NCBI RefSeq assembly: GCF_964355755.1
Contig: NC_092671.1
Location: 1,185,001 to 1,249,000 of the forward strand
Source: Antedon mediterranea
Taxonomy: Eukaryota > Echinodermata > Crinoidea > Comatulida > Antedonidae
Direction: 5' to 3'
Length of the DNA: 64,000 bases
A program made the position numbers and the translations under genes. The stretch's first letter is position 1. Every line of letters starts with the position of its first letter. The notes under the pieces were generated by a model. It had not been told where the DNA came from, made no database searches, and worked only from the letters and a program-made list of their open reading frames with translations. This document shows positions 50,201 to 55,200 of this stretch, piece by piece.

Positions 50201-51996
50201 CTCAGGAATTCCAGGAATGTGTTCAGAAAAAGACGTACGTACACAACGACGTTACGAAAAGAAATGATGACGATGATAAGTGGGTGTGTCTCACTTGAGG
50301 GCGTACTGGTGGCGGACTGATCCATTATCCGACGGGGGTGGGGAAAAATTAATGTTATTAATGTTCTTCTTTTCGTAATGTTTACCTCTCGTCGGAGAGA
50401 GAGGCTTATGTTGGTTTATCCAGGTAAGCTAGGCACGATATAGACTCGGCAATACCGTACGTAAATTATTAATGCAATACTGTATGAAGATTCGATAGTA
50501 CCATATATTTCAGTTTATAAGTCGCACCTGTGTATAAGATGCACCCCCTAACTGAGAGTAAAATATCTGTATTTTTTATATCGTTGATGTATAAGACGCA
50601 CCTTATATTTCATCAAAACAATGTTTTTTTAAATTGTAATCAATATTATTGTTATAATATATTTTGTTATATCTACAACGGTGTCCTTTATTTAGGTTTT
50701 TTCTTACCTAGGCTCGGCCGGGCCCAGCCTCAACAAGTTCTTTCTAACTTGTTATTCATGAGTTTCGCACCCGCAACATCGAGTGCATGACCGTGTGTGT
50801 GTAACACGTACGTGTGTGGGCTAGCCTCGCTCGATCATTTCGAGAGGGCGCACGTTTTCACGGACAATCGTATTCGATTAGTATCTATGCATCCGATAAG
50901 TGTGTACGCTAGGTCCATGCTATAATCACCTGGAGAATATACTAGTCGAATACCGTACACCATGTGGCCGCCAAGAAGGGCTTGCGCTGGGGGTACGGCG
51001 GTCGACGATCGTGCGTATAACTAAATATATACTAATCCAATCGTAAACGTTTACAAATGAAATTTTATCGGAGCGCCTAAAACAGCTCCATAATGAACAA
51101 ATCTTTTCATCATATTTAGTATAACATCATGCTAAAATGCCTTGAAAACTAGGCAGAAGCAAGTTGCCGTTATGTTAGTACAGTACACTGTAGCTAGTGA
51201 CGATATGTACAATCAGTGTGGTGAGGCATTTATGTTCAGTGTATAAGACACACCCTTAATTTAGAGGTCAAATTTGCGTGTAAAAAGTGCGACTTATACA
51301 CCGAAATATACGGTATGTAAATGAGATATAAAGATTTGGCAAAACCGTAGGTAAATTATTAATGCGGCAATACTGTATATGCAGATTTGATAGTATGTAA
51401 ATGAGATATAAATATTCGGCAAATACCGTACGTAAATTAATATTGCAATACTGTATAAAGATTCAATAGGAGAGTGCTCCAGAAACGTTGGGTCAGTTCA
51501 ACGTTATTTTTTCCCTTCACTGCCAATGTATTTTTTTTTTAAAGAGATATAAATAAACAAATAAATAGTACGTAAATGAGACATAAAGGTTCAATAGTAG
51601 TGTGTAGATTATAATGCAAACGTAAATTATTAATGATTTGATAGCATATGTAAATATATTTAGTTAGTTAACGTTCCATACAAATGACGATATTAAACTG
51701 GCGGCCGCTTCGACCATACTCCAGTTGAGTTACAGTACTGTAGTAGTGTTTTGAGCTAAGCCCAGGTGTTACTCAACACCATTCACGCCGTGAGCCTATC
51801 CAAGTTGCCTTTCAGTCAGACGATGATTTCGACACGTCTTGTCTGCTAGGCCTAGCCTAACAAAATTAATATTTGACACTTCAAACCATCAGTTTGTAGC
51901 TTACTTTCACTCAATATAATATCATTAATTATAATTACTTACTTTGAATCGATTTTCATTCTTGTGGTAAGAGGATTTACTGCTTCTTTTACTCAT
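12538..51996 (-). CDS. UTP20: UTP20, small-subunit processome component (complete, 56 coding exons)
   Basis: UTP20 (DRIM) is a very large HEAT/ARM-repeat protein of the U3-containing SSU processome, needed in the nucleolus for 18S rRNA maturation. I traced 56 coding exons from the ATG at 51996 to the TAA at 12538-12540, each with a GT donor and AG acceptor in phase. The sum is 8,340 nt, divisible by three, giving 2,779 aa, close to the human protein (about 2,785). Recognisable landmarks are the N-terminal FETFSERLAKVNIDVI and NSLAYQPLL-LVVQLARDLQ, the DRIM-domain exons (YGKMLGKAG, RGAQRRS-like AQRRSVILRFLAG), acidic linkers, VEVHLLHPHAWVRLV and a C-terminal Lys/Arg-rich tail typical of nucleolar proteins. 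The introns carry three putative H/ACA snoRNAs and many repeats. The gene is convergent with CELF and divergent from the sialidase. Exon coordinates are given in the six part entries. Confidence 0.97.
13102..13629. repeat. 58-bp tandem array, about 9 copies (UTP20 last intron)
   Basis: The unit runs from TGTAAGGTTAGG through TATATATGATACTAGG to ACATGTGATG and recurs every 58 bp. Copies differ only by C/T at one position near the end (GATGCTG or GATGTTG). Each unit has the palindromic pair ACATGTGAAACACATGT. Confidence 0.95.
13664..14591. repeat. 29-bp tandem array, 32 identical copies (UTP20 last intron)
   Basis: The unit starts GATACAGTACCAGG and ends GTGCATATT. It repeats 32 times over 928 bp with no visible difference between copies, ending about 40 bp from the donor of exon 55. 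Such uniformity implies recent expansion or very active homogenisation. Confidence 0.95.
16231..16375. repeat. 30-bp tandem repeat in UTP20 intron 51
   Basis: AAATCAATTATGATGGATAC followed by TGATGGATTA repeats about 4.5 times directly after the acceptor of exon 52. AT-rich degenerate copies continue to about 16450. Confidence 0.85.
17002..17133. repeat. 44-bp triplication of the UTP20 exon 50 end with its splice donor
   Basis: Copies at 17002-17045, 17046-17089 and 17090-17133. The last is the genuine exon 50 end (minus strand reads CTCCTGCAAAAG then GTAAGC). The other two repeat exon end and donor; the donors are GTAAGC and GTTAGA. Use of a downstream donor would read V-S-K-L-V-A and then stop. 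Confidence 0.9.
17480..22236 (-). CDS. UTP20: UTP20 exons 37-49
   Basis: Exons: 22127-22236, 21782-21969, 21446-21585, 20893-21049, 20567-20665, 20026-20193, 19583-19749, 19131-19278, 18858-18974, 18477-18647, 18048-18179, 17783-17893, 17480-17629. Conserved readings are IREVTRDTLVKILQSLG (exon 40), TVNLLLKTIVDKLKHGD (exon 41), NVHIIVEFGLQ (exon 44), TCALRCFSYLLKFPLPSL (exon 46) and VVLHFLLDYPLG (exon 49). Exon 38 holds an acidic stretch, DLIEEDEQVVDE. The start of exon 44 was chosen at TATAG (position 19278) because it alone keeps the frame. Introns 41 and 43 each hold one putative H/ACA snoRNA. Confidence 0.93.
19402..19533 (-). ncRNA. Putative intronic box H/ACA snoRNA, copy 1 (UTP20 intron 43)
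   Basis: In the UTP20 sense the sequence folds as a two-hairpin H/ACA RNA. Hairpin I has a GCATC/GATGC outer stem, a CTCCAATT 5' pocket and a GGTCCC 3' pocket. The hinge carries ACATTA, matching ANANNA. Hairpin II has a CAGGGACAGG/CTTGTTCCTG inner helix, and ACA stands 3 nt from the end (ACAATT). This copy is slightly degraded: GTACC instead of GTACT in the upper stem of hairpin I, and one mismatch in the outer stem of hairpin II (AGCATAT/AAATGCT). It lies between exons 43 and 44, same orientation as the host. Confidence 0.72.
20326..20457 (-). ncRNA. Putative intronic box H/ACA snoRNA, copy 2 (UTP20 intron 41)
   Basis: Same fold as the other two copies. Here the upper stem of hairpin I is best formed: ACAAGA/TCTTGT, one bulged A, then GTACT/AGTAC. 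The inner helix of hairpin II has CCTGTTCCTG instead of CTTGTTCCTG, turning a G-U pair into G-C, which keeps the helix. The hinge ACATTA is intact. The 3' end is ACA plus AGT; the outer stem of hairpin II is AGCATT/AATGCT. It lies in sense between exons 41 and 42. Confidence 0.8.
22417..27237 (-). CDS. UTP20: UTP20 exons 27-36
   Basis: Exons: 27108-27237, 26472-26695, 25103-25335, 24872-25001, 24687-24777, 24256-24329, 23879-24158, 23218-23373, 22841-22978, 22417-22688. Landmarks are FEAAVWPQISRLP and LLKMIFIWSKNPR in exon 28, EPPTYGTKLIFPHV across exons 29 and 30, and RGRALRRLTNHCSNG in exon 36. Exon 29 uses an atypical donor, GTTTGT, accepted because it restores the EPPTYG reading. Intron 28 (25336-26471) carries a 62-bp minisatellite and one snoRNA copy. 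Confidence 0.92.
25452..25583 (-). ncRNA. Putative intronic box H/ACA snoRNA, copy 3 (UTP20 intron 28)
   Basis: This is the cleanest copy overall. Hairpin I: GCATC/GATGC outer stem, pockets CTCCAATT and GGTCCC, upper stem ACATGA/TCTTGT (one T-T mismatch) and GTACT/AGTAC. Hinge ACATTA. Hairpin II: AGCATTT/AAATGCT outer stem (7 bp), pockets AACAGCA and AAATC, inner helix CAGGGACAGG/CTTGTTCCTG (10 bp with two G-U), then ACA followed by ATT. Sense orientation in intron 28 between exons 28 and 29. H/ACA snoRNAs guide pseudouridylation with dyskerin and are commonly made from introns of ribosome-biogenesis genes. The spacing from pocket to box is about 12-14 nt, at the short end of usual. The target is not established. 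Confidence 0.82.
25640..26410. repeat. About 62-bp tandem array in UTP20 intron 28
   Basis: The unit is built from TTTACCAAAGTATTTTGTC, TGAATTAGGGGTGGGATTAT and a variable AT(A/T)(C/A)TTGAATTG(C/T)ATTAA tail. About 11-12 copies form two sequence subtypes (CAGTAGT/ACTTG and CAAAGT/AATTG) that alternate in blocks. Confidence 0.9.
26845..26942. repeat. Short tandem repeat, 3 copies (UTP20 intron 27)
   Basis: TCTACAATCTAGGTCACATA followed by ATGTTTGTCT recurs three times at about 33-bp spacing. Confidence 0.85.
27551..31079. repeat. 16-bp minisatellite, about 135 copies, split by a pogo-like element (UTP20 intron 26)
   Basis: The unit is GTACAAGTATACCCAT, 16 bp, in two blocks, 27551-28231 and 29590-31079. 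Because 16 is not a multiple of three and the unit lacks stops, several frames on both strands stay open for hundreds of codons; these are not genes. The left block contains runs of the variant CCCACGTAC, while the right block is almost all CCCATGTAC. Other variants (ACACATG, AACCATG, ACCAGTA, GCCCATG) are scattered and partly clustered. Confidence 0.97.
28232..29589. mobile_element. pogo/Tigger-like (Tc1-mariner superfamily) non-autonomous element, 1,358 bp
   Basis: Perfect 23-bp terminal inverted repeats begin CAGTCAACTCTCCCAATACC at 28232 and end with the inverse at 29589, flanked by TA on both sides (28230-28231 and 29590-29591). CAGT ends with a TA duplication suit pogo/Tigger elements. 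Subterminal AAAACCGGA motifs recur at both ends. No transposase is recognisable inside. It sits inside the 16-bp minisatellite. The flank joined across the TA reads like an ordinary array unit. Confidence 0.85.
31092..33748 (-). CDS. UTP20: UTP20 exons 21-26 (acidic linker and DRIM domain)
   Basis: Exons: 33419-33748, 32654-32830, 32449-32539, 31755-31966, 31277-31443, 31092-31170. Exons 21 and 22 carry acidic, probably flexible stretches (LSEDEDDDN, DVDETEDEEETSSDS). Exons 24 and 25 are the best-conserved region of the protein, with LLSHKYGKVQKTALDCLFAY, then PILMRILYGKMLGKAG and AQRRSVILRFLAGSEEEELR, which is the DRIM-domain signature. Exon 26 reads SCTEMLNDVKQSLDLSAVVP. Confidence 0.95.
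32076..32336. mobile_element. MITE with an internal 21-bp array (UTP20 intron 23)
   Basis: The ends AGCCCTGTCTACACTAT and ATAGTGTAGACAAGAGCT are inverted copies with two differences. The interior is 8-9 copies of a 21-bp unit (AATATGGTAGTGATATGCTT). A related copy in intron 7 (38620-38730) has only two units. A 15-bp direct repeat, GGGAGAATACTGTAA, flanks it at 32061-32075 and 32341-32355. Confidence 0.75.
32880..33260. repeat. About 40-60-bp degenerate tandem repeat (UTP20 intron 21)
   Basis: Repeated AGGCTATAAACATGTGTA, AAAGGCTCTTTACACATGTT and CTGAGCTATTAACATTATG modules, about seven copies with shuffled order. Confidence 0.8.
33945..38908 (-). CDS. UTP20: UTP20 exons 7-20
   Basis: Exons: 38764-38908, 38290-38367, 37998-38153, 37724-37870, 37491-37625, 36853-36930, 36577-36765, 36314-36445, 36148-36227, 35715-35835, 35338-35485, 35089-35157, 34418-34570, 33945-34020. 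The block begins IYQPLLEKDQKAHIRNFAAE and continues SFSFLMRK, GQLLFEM-KGV and FHSCTEK, all matching the N-terminal third of animal UTP20. The remainder reads as amphipathic helices expected of HEAT repeats. Exon 13 uses a weaker donor, GTTTGG. Introns are short (100-600 nt); several contain minisatellites (36995-37435, 34870-34995, 34050-34300) and one contains a MITE (38620-38730). Confidence 0.9.
34050..34305. repeat. About 18-24-bp tandem repeat (UTP20 intron 19)
   Basis: Variants of CATATGACATCATCAACATCC repeated about twelve times. Several TGATGATG words result on the minus strand, but no C/D snoRNA can be supported. Confidence 0.85.
34868..34992. repeat. About 22-bp tandem repeat (UTP20 intron 18)
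   Basis: ACTTTACTTTGACCAGCACG followed by ATC repeats about 5-6 times with minor variants. Confidence 0.85.
36995..37435. repeat. 21-bp tandem array (UTP20 intron 11)
   Basis: Unit CCATATAAGGAAGGCTAGTAT, about 19 copies. It has a higher-order pattern: three interspersed variants carry AAGAATGGCTGGTATTACA. The length is a multiple of three, so it keeps frames open (HIRKASI repeats) without being a gene. Confidence 0.93.
38620..38730. mobile_element. Short relative of the 32.1-kb MITE (UTP20 intron 7)
   Basis: The minus strand reads GTCTGTCTACACTATC, then two copies of CAAATATGGTAGTGATATG and TGACATCATCATGTCC. All of this is shared in order with the element at 32076-32336, but only two internal units are present instead of 8-9. 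Confidence 0.7.
39143..51996 (-). CDS. UTP20: UTP20 exons 1-6 (N-terminal part)
   Basis: Exons, 5' to 3' on the minus strand: 51943-51996, 44915-44995, 44674-44707, 44475-44516, 40630-40762, 39143-39331. Exon 1 encodes only 18 residues, beginning MSKRSSKSSYHK. Exons 3 and 4 are mini-exons of 34 and 42 nt; they are accepted because their phases join and they yield GLAKWSELNCTQHYG, matching the family's GLLKW-ELN-T-H-G block. The acceptor of exon 3 (GATAG) has a poor pyrimidine tract and is the weakest call. Exons 5 and 6 join inside codon Asp to read LAYQPLLDLVVQLARDL. Intron 1 (6.9 kb) is a transposon stack. Intron 4 holds two TIR elements. Intron 5 is a 71-bp array made from the end of exon 5. 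Confidence 0.9.
39410..40650. repeat. 71-bp tandem array carrying the UTP20 exon 5 end and splice donor, about 17 copies
   Basis: Spacing between copies is 71 bp (for example 39501, 39572, 39643). Read on the UTP20 strand each unit contains GCCTTGCCTACCAACCTCTA, CTAGA and then GTAAGTATGTGTACTTA. This is the last about 28 nt of exon 5 with its donor and the following intron. The genuine exon end is the right-most copy (40630). The array fills intron 5 almost completely. Confidence 0.93.
40868..42467. mobile_element. 1.6-kb TIR element, hAT-like (UTP20 intron 4)
   Basis: Begins CAGGCCTCGAATTT and ends with the inverse. The flanks are the direct repeat GACAAG (40862-40867 and 42468-42473), with an imperfect 8-bp reading possible. 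Subterminal regions share inverted GGGCACCAAGGCCA-like modules. No transposase is visible, so it is non-autonomous. hAT is the most likely superfamily but not proven. Confidence 0.75.
42528..44345. mobile_element. 1.8-kb TIR element (UTP20 intron 4)
   Basis: The ends CTGGGGTAGCACT and AGTGCGAGCCTAG match as inverted repeats at 10 of 13 positions. The flanks carry TGTAC on both sides (42523-42527 and 44346-44350). Subterminal inverted GCCAAAATGGCTAAAGT modules occur at about 42610 and 44255. No intact protein is visible inside. It begins only 60 bp after the previous element. Confidence 0.6.
45631..45840. repeat. DIRS left inverted terminal repeat
   Basis: Inverted partner of 50261-50446. The outer 39 bp (45631-45669, starting TACACAAACCAACAG) are specific to this end and reappear inverted in the internal complementary region. 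Confidence 0.92.
45874..45972. repeat. DIRS internal complementary region
   Basis: 45874-45929 is the reverse complement of the left end (45631-45686), and 45930-45972 the reverse complement of the right end (50404-50446). The junction reads GTTTGTGTA/GTCTATATC. It acts as the splint that joins the two ends in the accepted DIRS replication model. Confidence 0.93.
46036..47064 (-). CDS. DIRS tyrosine recombinase
   Basis: A lambda-integrase-type tyrosine recombinase that would insert the circular element DNA. The N-terminal core-binding part starts near STLAVYNSRLKHFFKWC. Catalytic signatures follow in order: Arg in CKRRGELHAL, His and Arg in HQVRGIAASW, Trp in AAWWRSQ, and nucleophile Tyr in TFTSHYLS near the C-terminus (20 residues from the end). 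I start it at a Met at 47064. The same frame stays open upstream to 48903 through the RT region, so the true start is uncertain. It overlaps the end of the RT-RNase H frame by about 110 bp, as usual in DIRS elements. Confidence 0.92.
   Translation of the reverse strand: MAIVRDRFRDSGIPDGPAALAAKSRRESTLAVYNSRLKHFFKWCKRQKTDPMKVTLGQVCAFLHYLFESGLQVRTVSGYRSALGAVIPNFKDGSTISSSPAISSLLRGMFRERPPTKALIPRWDVNVVLAALMRPPFEPLSRASLYNLTLKTAFLIALASCKRRGELHALSLEPGHIRFERGGARLVFRKDFLAKSQTLNFSPPTVFIPTIAACSGVEEDGLWCPVRALKFYIKRTESIRVSASHLFVSTVAPFRPAARSTLANWVVAAIRAGYDSTNTPPPAHMHQVRGIAASWALFAGVPLPDILQAAWWRSQSTFTSHYLSDTSANQSTVAASILKPRH
46953..48971 (-). CDS. DIRS reverse transcriptase-RNase H polyprotein (672 aa)
   Basis: Copies the element RNA into DNA. 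Reverse transcriptase motifs are at residues 110-120 (RPILNLKSLNK), 148-160 (TIDLKDAYFHVPI, catalytic Asp), 182-190 (LPFGLSTAP) and 214-217 (YLDD). RNase H follows with the acidic residues Asp381 (ETDAS), Glu415 (LLELWA), Asp440 (NSDNT) and Asp491 (VADALSR). Residues 520-660 (HVDLFATSGN, AYAFPPISILP, APYWPRQPWF) correspond to the region after RNase H that in some DIRS elements is described as a Dam-like methyltransferase; I cannot confirm activity. It starts at a Met 4 nt after the gag stop. No internal stop or frameshift. Confidence 0.96.
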   Translation of the reverse strand: MGAPVPPSEGGQVGGRLKRFSRVWETLTTDRWVLSTVTHGYRIEFSSPPVSGGARHTRIPSEPEKSQALMTGLEALLQKGAVVHVQKEQLTIPGHESTVFLAQKKSGDWRPILNLKSLNKRYIRPRRFRMETVSSILLGLRRGDWAATIDLKDAYFHVPIAQEHQSWLRFRIHDQVYQFVALPFGLSTAPRVFTRLVRTLAVFFHQHGIRVFMYLDDWLIVAQSRDQLLSSLSFVRLVTEQAGFIINEEKSCLLPSQNPLYLGAQINLVTGRACPSIERVAKARTAVLHLINAQAPTAYDWLRTLGSLASLVTLVPFCRLRMRPLHLHLLAAYRPRSDPLHKVVPTNAFIISHLEWWLVEDRLLVGTPIQRSIPDVRVETDASEVGWGGHIPSPDIRVSGLWSPEETRAHINLLELWAVERSLEALLPHLANRHVLVNSDNTTVVAYINRQGGTRSPTLCCHTWTVLMWCIRHNIQLSAAHIAGRLNIVADALSRPLLRPTEWRLLPIIATQIFNHFGRPHVDLFATSGNTQLPTFCSRYRDAHAWAVDALSIPWDNLWAYAFPPISILPLVLTHIQRHQCRVLLIAPYWPRQPWFPLLLGLLYDQPLRLPIRNDLLTQGRARFALPNLISLDLTVWPLSGIASETQAFQMARPPSRRNPGGNPLLLSTIAD
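48976..49845 (-). CDS. DIRS gag-like protein (289 aa)
   Basis: First frame of the element, ending just before the RT start. The N-terminal half is low-complexity, rich in Pro, Ala and Val. A central acidic part (SDDDRDSLREQAG) and a folded-looking C-terminal half follow (ALVMRTVPAVLSFLGV; RPMPYSLSSAFPVPQ). No zinc knuckle is seen. Assigned as gag from position and lack of enzyme motifs. The basic C-terminus GRRYYNVKRR could bind RNA. Confidence 0.75.
   Translation of the reverse strand: MFVSKFKSLPKPKERTEAVPPPEVGTVDTAGPPVVAPEVSLPDMPAPAAASAVPGVNEISPGLLQAIVAAVRALPRDEPEVPSQSRPPPQIPYIDVGPQQTSFFDGSSVRQRDYDSDRTMASLSDDDRDSLREQAGLGEEGLQALVMRTVPAVLSFLGVDFTYREPKHTPSSKRYSTFGVRTPFKKVSSCPVTPLDPELVERVELIAKESKVRRPMPYSLSSAFPVPQKQFELYIAAPSVPEAAKERVREDQNLDPSRTNFLKPSESRTEDVLMSVDRSGRRYYNVKRR
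50261..50446. repeat. DIRS right inverted terminal repeat
   Basis: Reads as the inverse of 45670-45840, then ends in a specific tail, TAAGCTAGGCACGATATAGAC. The tail's complement is the second half of the internal complementary region. The element's promoter would be expected here. Confidence 0.92.
50447..51660. repeat. About 76-100-bp tandem repeat interrupted by the MITE
   Basis: Units contain CCGTACGTAAATTATTAATG, CAATACTGTAT, GATTCGATAG and TATGTAAATGAGATATAAA. Parts are seen at 50447-50500, 51314-51475 and 51555-51660. It belongs to the older element in intron 1. Confidence 0.75.
50501..51313. mobile_element. 813-bp TA-duplicating MITE (UTP20 intron 1)
   Basis: The ends are inverted repeats with the shared core TATTTC(A/G)GTTTATAAGTCGC-like sequence (27 positions, 4 differences), flanked by TA on both sides. 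It interrupts a tandem repeat: the neighbouring intact copy reads GATAGTATGTAAATGAG, and the interrupted copy has the element exactly at that TA. No open frame. Tc1-mariner-type by target site. Confidence 0.8.
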
Positions 51997-52268
51997 TTTC
52001 TACATCATAATTTACCCACGTGTAATTAAAATACACCACCGGACAAGACCTATTCGCCCGTGACGTGGTGTTACAAGTATTTGTCTATTCACACGGTGCG
52101 CTACTCCGCACTCCGCTGCCGAGTGTATTTATTTTAAGCGGTGCGCCCTCACAAAATAAACAAAAAACAATAACAAACCTCGAGAGCGATCAACTTAGAG
52201 CTGAGTTTTAGTACACATTGTACTATTAAAGCAGCAGCTCAGATAAGGTATCGTGCAGCCTACCAGCC
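51997..52268. promoter_or_regulatory. Divergent promoter region between UTP20 and the sialidase
   Basis: 272 bp separate the start codons of two head-to-head genes, so both 5' UTRs and core promoters must lie here or overlap the first exons. It is richer in CG dinucleotides than its surroundings (GGTGCGCTACTCCGCAC, GCTGCCGAG). TGACGTGG, a CRE-like word, lies at 52061-52068. No convincing TATA box. Transcription starts cannot be placed. Confidence 0.6.
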
Positions 52269-55200
52269 ATGGCATCTAATTTAGCTGCAGCTACAGCGAA
52301 TGTCCTCCCTATTACAGGTAAATATTCATTGCAAAATTATTTTAGTTTCTCAATGCCTGTACCGAGCCTAAGCAATAAAGTACTCAGCAGACAGTAGGCC
52401 CAACTAAGTAGGCCTACAGTAGGCTAACTAAATTAAGCATTGTATATACTTCCGCCTGTATATGCTTCCCTCTCCCCCATTCAAATAAAAACTAAACTTC
52501 TCACTAATATGAAAAGTGTATGATGTGTAGATGAAGAGTAGGAAGTAAATAAATGAACATATTTATTCTTGTTTTTCTGTGCTTCCATAGTATTTTATTT
52601 TTATTAACTTGTTGTCTTGCGTTACCTGTTTGTTTTGTCTTGTTTTGTTTTCTGTTTCTTCAAACTTCAATATGATTACAACTTCTTAACTGGCTACCCG
52701 TCACAAGTTTTTTTGGAGGGAAACCTCCAAATGTTATTACTTTCTGGGTTTCTGCCTCTTAATTATTTATATTTAAATTGTTATTTTGTTTACTTTGAAA
52801 GATAAGAAATAAATGTTATTATGAATGAAAAGTAGGGAGAGATAGGATCGGAGAATATAGCACCTGAATGTCCAGACACTAGCAATGTTCTCGCACTTTG
52901 CAATTAAAAATAAATTAAATGTTTTATTTTGTTCTTCAGAAATATTCGGCCAAGGCGATCATGAATTCAACACTTTTAGGTAAGAGTACAACTTATTGCA
53001 TTTAGTTCTAGAATAATGGTAGGCTTTTCAAATGTGTTGTCATATCTAATTGATTGTTGTCGCACGTCCCTCCAAAACTCGCACGTCCCTCCCAAACTCG
53101 CACGTCACTCCCAAACTCGCACGTCACTTCCAAACCCTTGAAAATCCTGTCAAAAGTAAACTGTTAAAAGCCAAATGAATTATATATTGTAATGTATATA
53201 AAACGGCCAATAAAATGCGGTGTAATGTATTTATCAGACATCTGTTTGCACTTCACGTAGTAAAACTATCATCGCTTTTACGATAGCAATTGTAAAGCTG
53301 CCACAGAAGATTAAATGTACTGTACAATGATATATTTACAAATTGGATTAAATACTTCTGTTGTTGCGCAGATTTGACAGAACTGGTTTTTGTTTAAATT
53401 AAACTAATTCACAATCATAAACGGTGTTTAATTCCAACATTTTTTGTGTAATTCATGGTATTGGTGAGTTTCAGGACAGTAGACCGTAATTTAGAAATCA
53501 ATCAGTTTATGTGTAATCCCAGTATATCCAATATCAGCACTCTAAATTTTTATGTTAATATTTTTGTTTATGTTTATAGTATTTTTAACGAATTTATAAA
53601 ATATGACTATGTCTATTTCTAATAATTAGATTTCTAAATAATTCCTAATTTTCCTACCATTATAATAAAATCCCCCCGAGTCACTATAACAAGCCAAGAT
53701 CCAAACGACCATAAATTCTTCAATTAACTTTACTTTGTTCGTCGGGATAAACTTACAATTAAACTGTTTTTTTTGTTGTTGTGTGTATAATGACAATTTT
53801 TAATGAATCATTTTACTTTGAAAACTTGGAGCATTCAAATGCTTTGTGTTTTAGTTTTGTAAATTAAGGTTTTTTTCATCGTCTGCCGCAGTACTTTTTT
53901 TCTATGCTTAAGTGCGGTGCTTATAATATATATTATTCTGTTTCTTTTTTGCGTGTGAATGAAACTTTAATCATCTATTTTGGACAGACTACTAGTAATT
54001 ATAGATTGTGTCTGCCTCACTGCCTGGTTCCTTGGTTTTAGCAGTTCCCTTCTCCCAAAATTAAATTAAGTAAATCTAAAAAATATTGATATCATTTCTT
54101 GATGGTTGAATTCATGTAGGAAATGTTTAATTGCATAAAACATTTACAAATTGATTTGTTTTTGTCAATAACAGCATCGAATGTTTAAATAAATTAAATA
54201 CACATACATTTACACATTTTTGTTATTATTTTGAAAAGGTTTTCCTCACCCACATTATTAAAGGCAAACCTTCTTGTAGCCTGGTCATAGTTTAGTATGT
54301 ACAGTATGTATGTACAGTATGTATGTACAGTAAGTATGTACAGTATGTATGTACAGTATGTATGTACAGTATGTATGTACAGTAAGTATGTACAGTATGT
54401 ATGTACAGTATGTATGTACAGTAAGTATGTACAGTATGTATGTACAGTATGTATGTACAGTATGTATGTACAGTATGTATGTACAGTATGTATGTACAGT
54501 ATGTATGTACAGTATGTATGTACAGTATGTATGTACAGTATGTATGTACAGTATGTATGTACAGTATGTATGTACAGTATGTATACTAACATAATTTCAC
54601 TGATGTATGTGCCTTACTGTTAATTAGTTGTCTCATTTACAAGACATTGACAAATTAACAAATAGAACTTTAATCAATCATTATGAATGAATTTAAACAT
54701 TGAGGAAAAAGTTTTAACATAGGAATTATTGATTTTAACTCGTTTACATTAATGTACAATGGCTGAAAAAGATTGAATGTATTTTTTTAATTTCCTGTTA
54801 GATAATAACTGTCAATGTTGTAACATAGTTTTTAGTAAACAATTCAATCTAAAACATTATATCATATTAAAAAATCATTATGTCCGGATACAAGTATTAA
54901 AACTAGTAGAAGGCCAATTTATATTTTCATAAAAAACAAGACAAAAAAAAATGTACGGTAATTACGGCTTGTATTTTTATATCTCAAACTGACTTCATAT
55001 TTCATATAATGGCAAAAGTTAAACATTGTCATAAAATCATCTTATGACTTTGACATTTAAATGACAATTTTAACTTTCTCAAGGTCTTTAAATAGTAAGC
55101 TGCTTCATTAGAAGGCTTGTCAAGGTTTGTCTGGAATTATATGATAAAAAAAAAACATGATGGCTTAAGATATCAAAAAAATGTTAGATAGATTTTAAGC

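Larger units (their letters stand above)
45631..50446 (-). mobile_element. DIRS1-like tyrosine-recombinase retrotransposon, apparently complete (4.8 kb)
   Basis: It reads on the minus strand: right inverted terminal repeat, gag-like frame, RT-RNase H frame, tyrosine recombinase frame, internal complementary region, left inverted terminal repeat. The terminal repeats (about 45670-45840 and 50261-50436) are near-identical inverted copies. The internal complementary region at 45874-45972 joins the complements of the two outermost ends, the hallmark of DIRS elements, which replicate through a circle and insert by tyrosine recombinase without target duplication. All three frames are open, so the copy is young. 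It lies in UTP20 intron 1, same strand as the gene. Confidence 0.95.
45189..51710. mobile_element. Remains of an older inverted-repeat element, host of nested insertions (UTP20 intron 1)
   Basis: 45189-45228 and 51672-51710 are about 39-bp inverted repeats (AAGCGGCCGC, GTTCAATA, ATTTGTATGGAACG with a few mismatches). Between them lie the DIRS retrotransposon and a TA-duplicating MITE; removing both leaves roughly 890 bp. No protein is recognised, and the superfamily is unknown. Confidence 0.6.

Noticed and set aside
54194-54623. Open frames of 80-130 codons in the 13-bp array
   Set aside because: Stop-free because of the repeat unit only; low-complexity Tyr/Val/Cys repeats.
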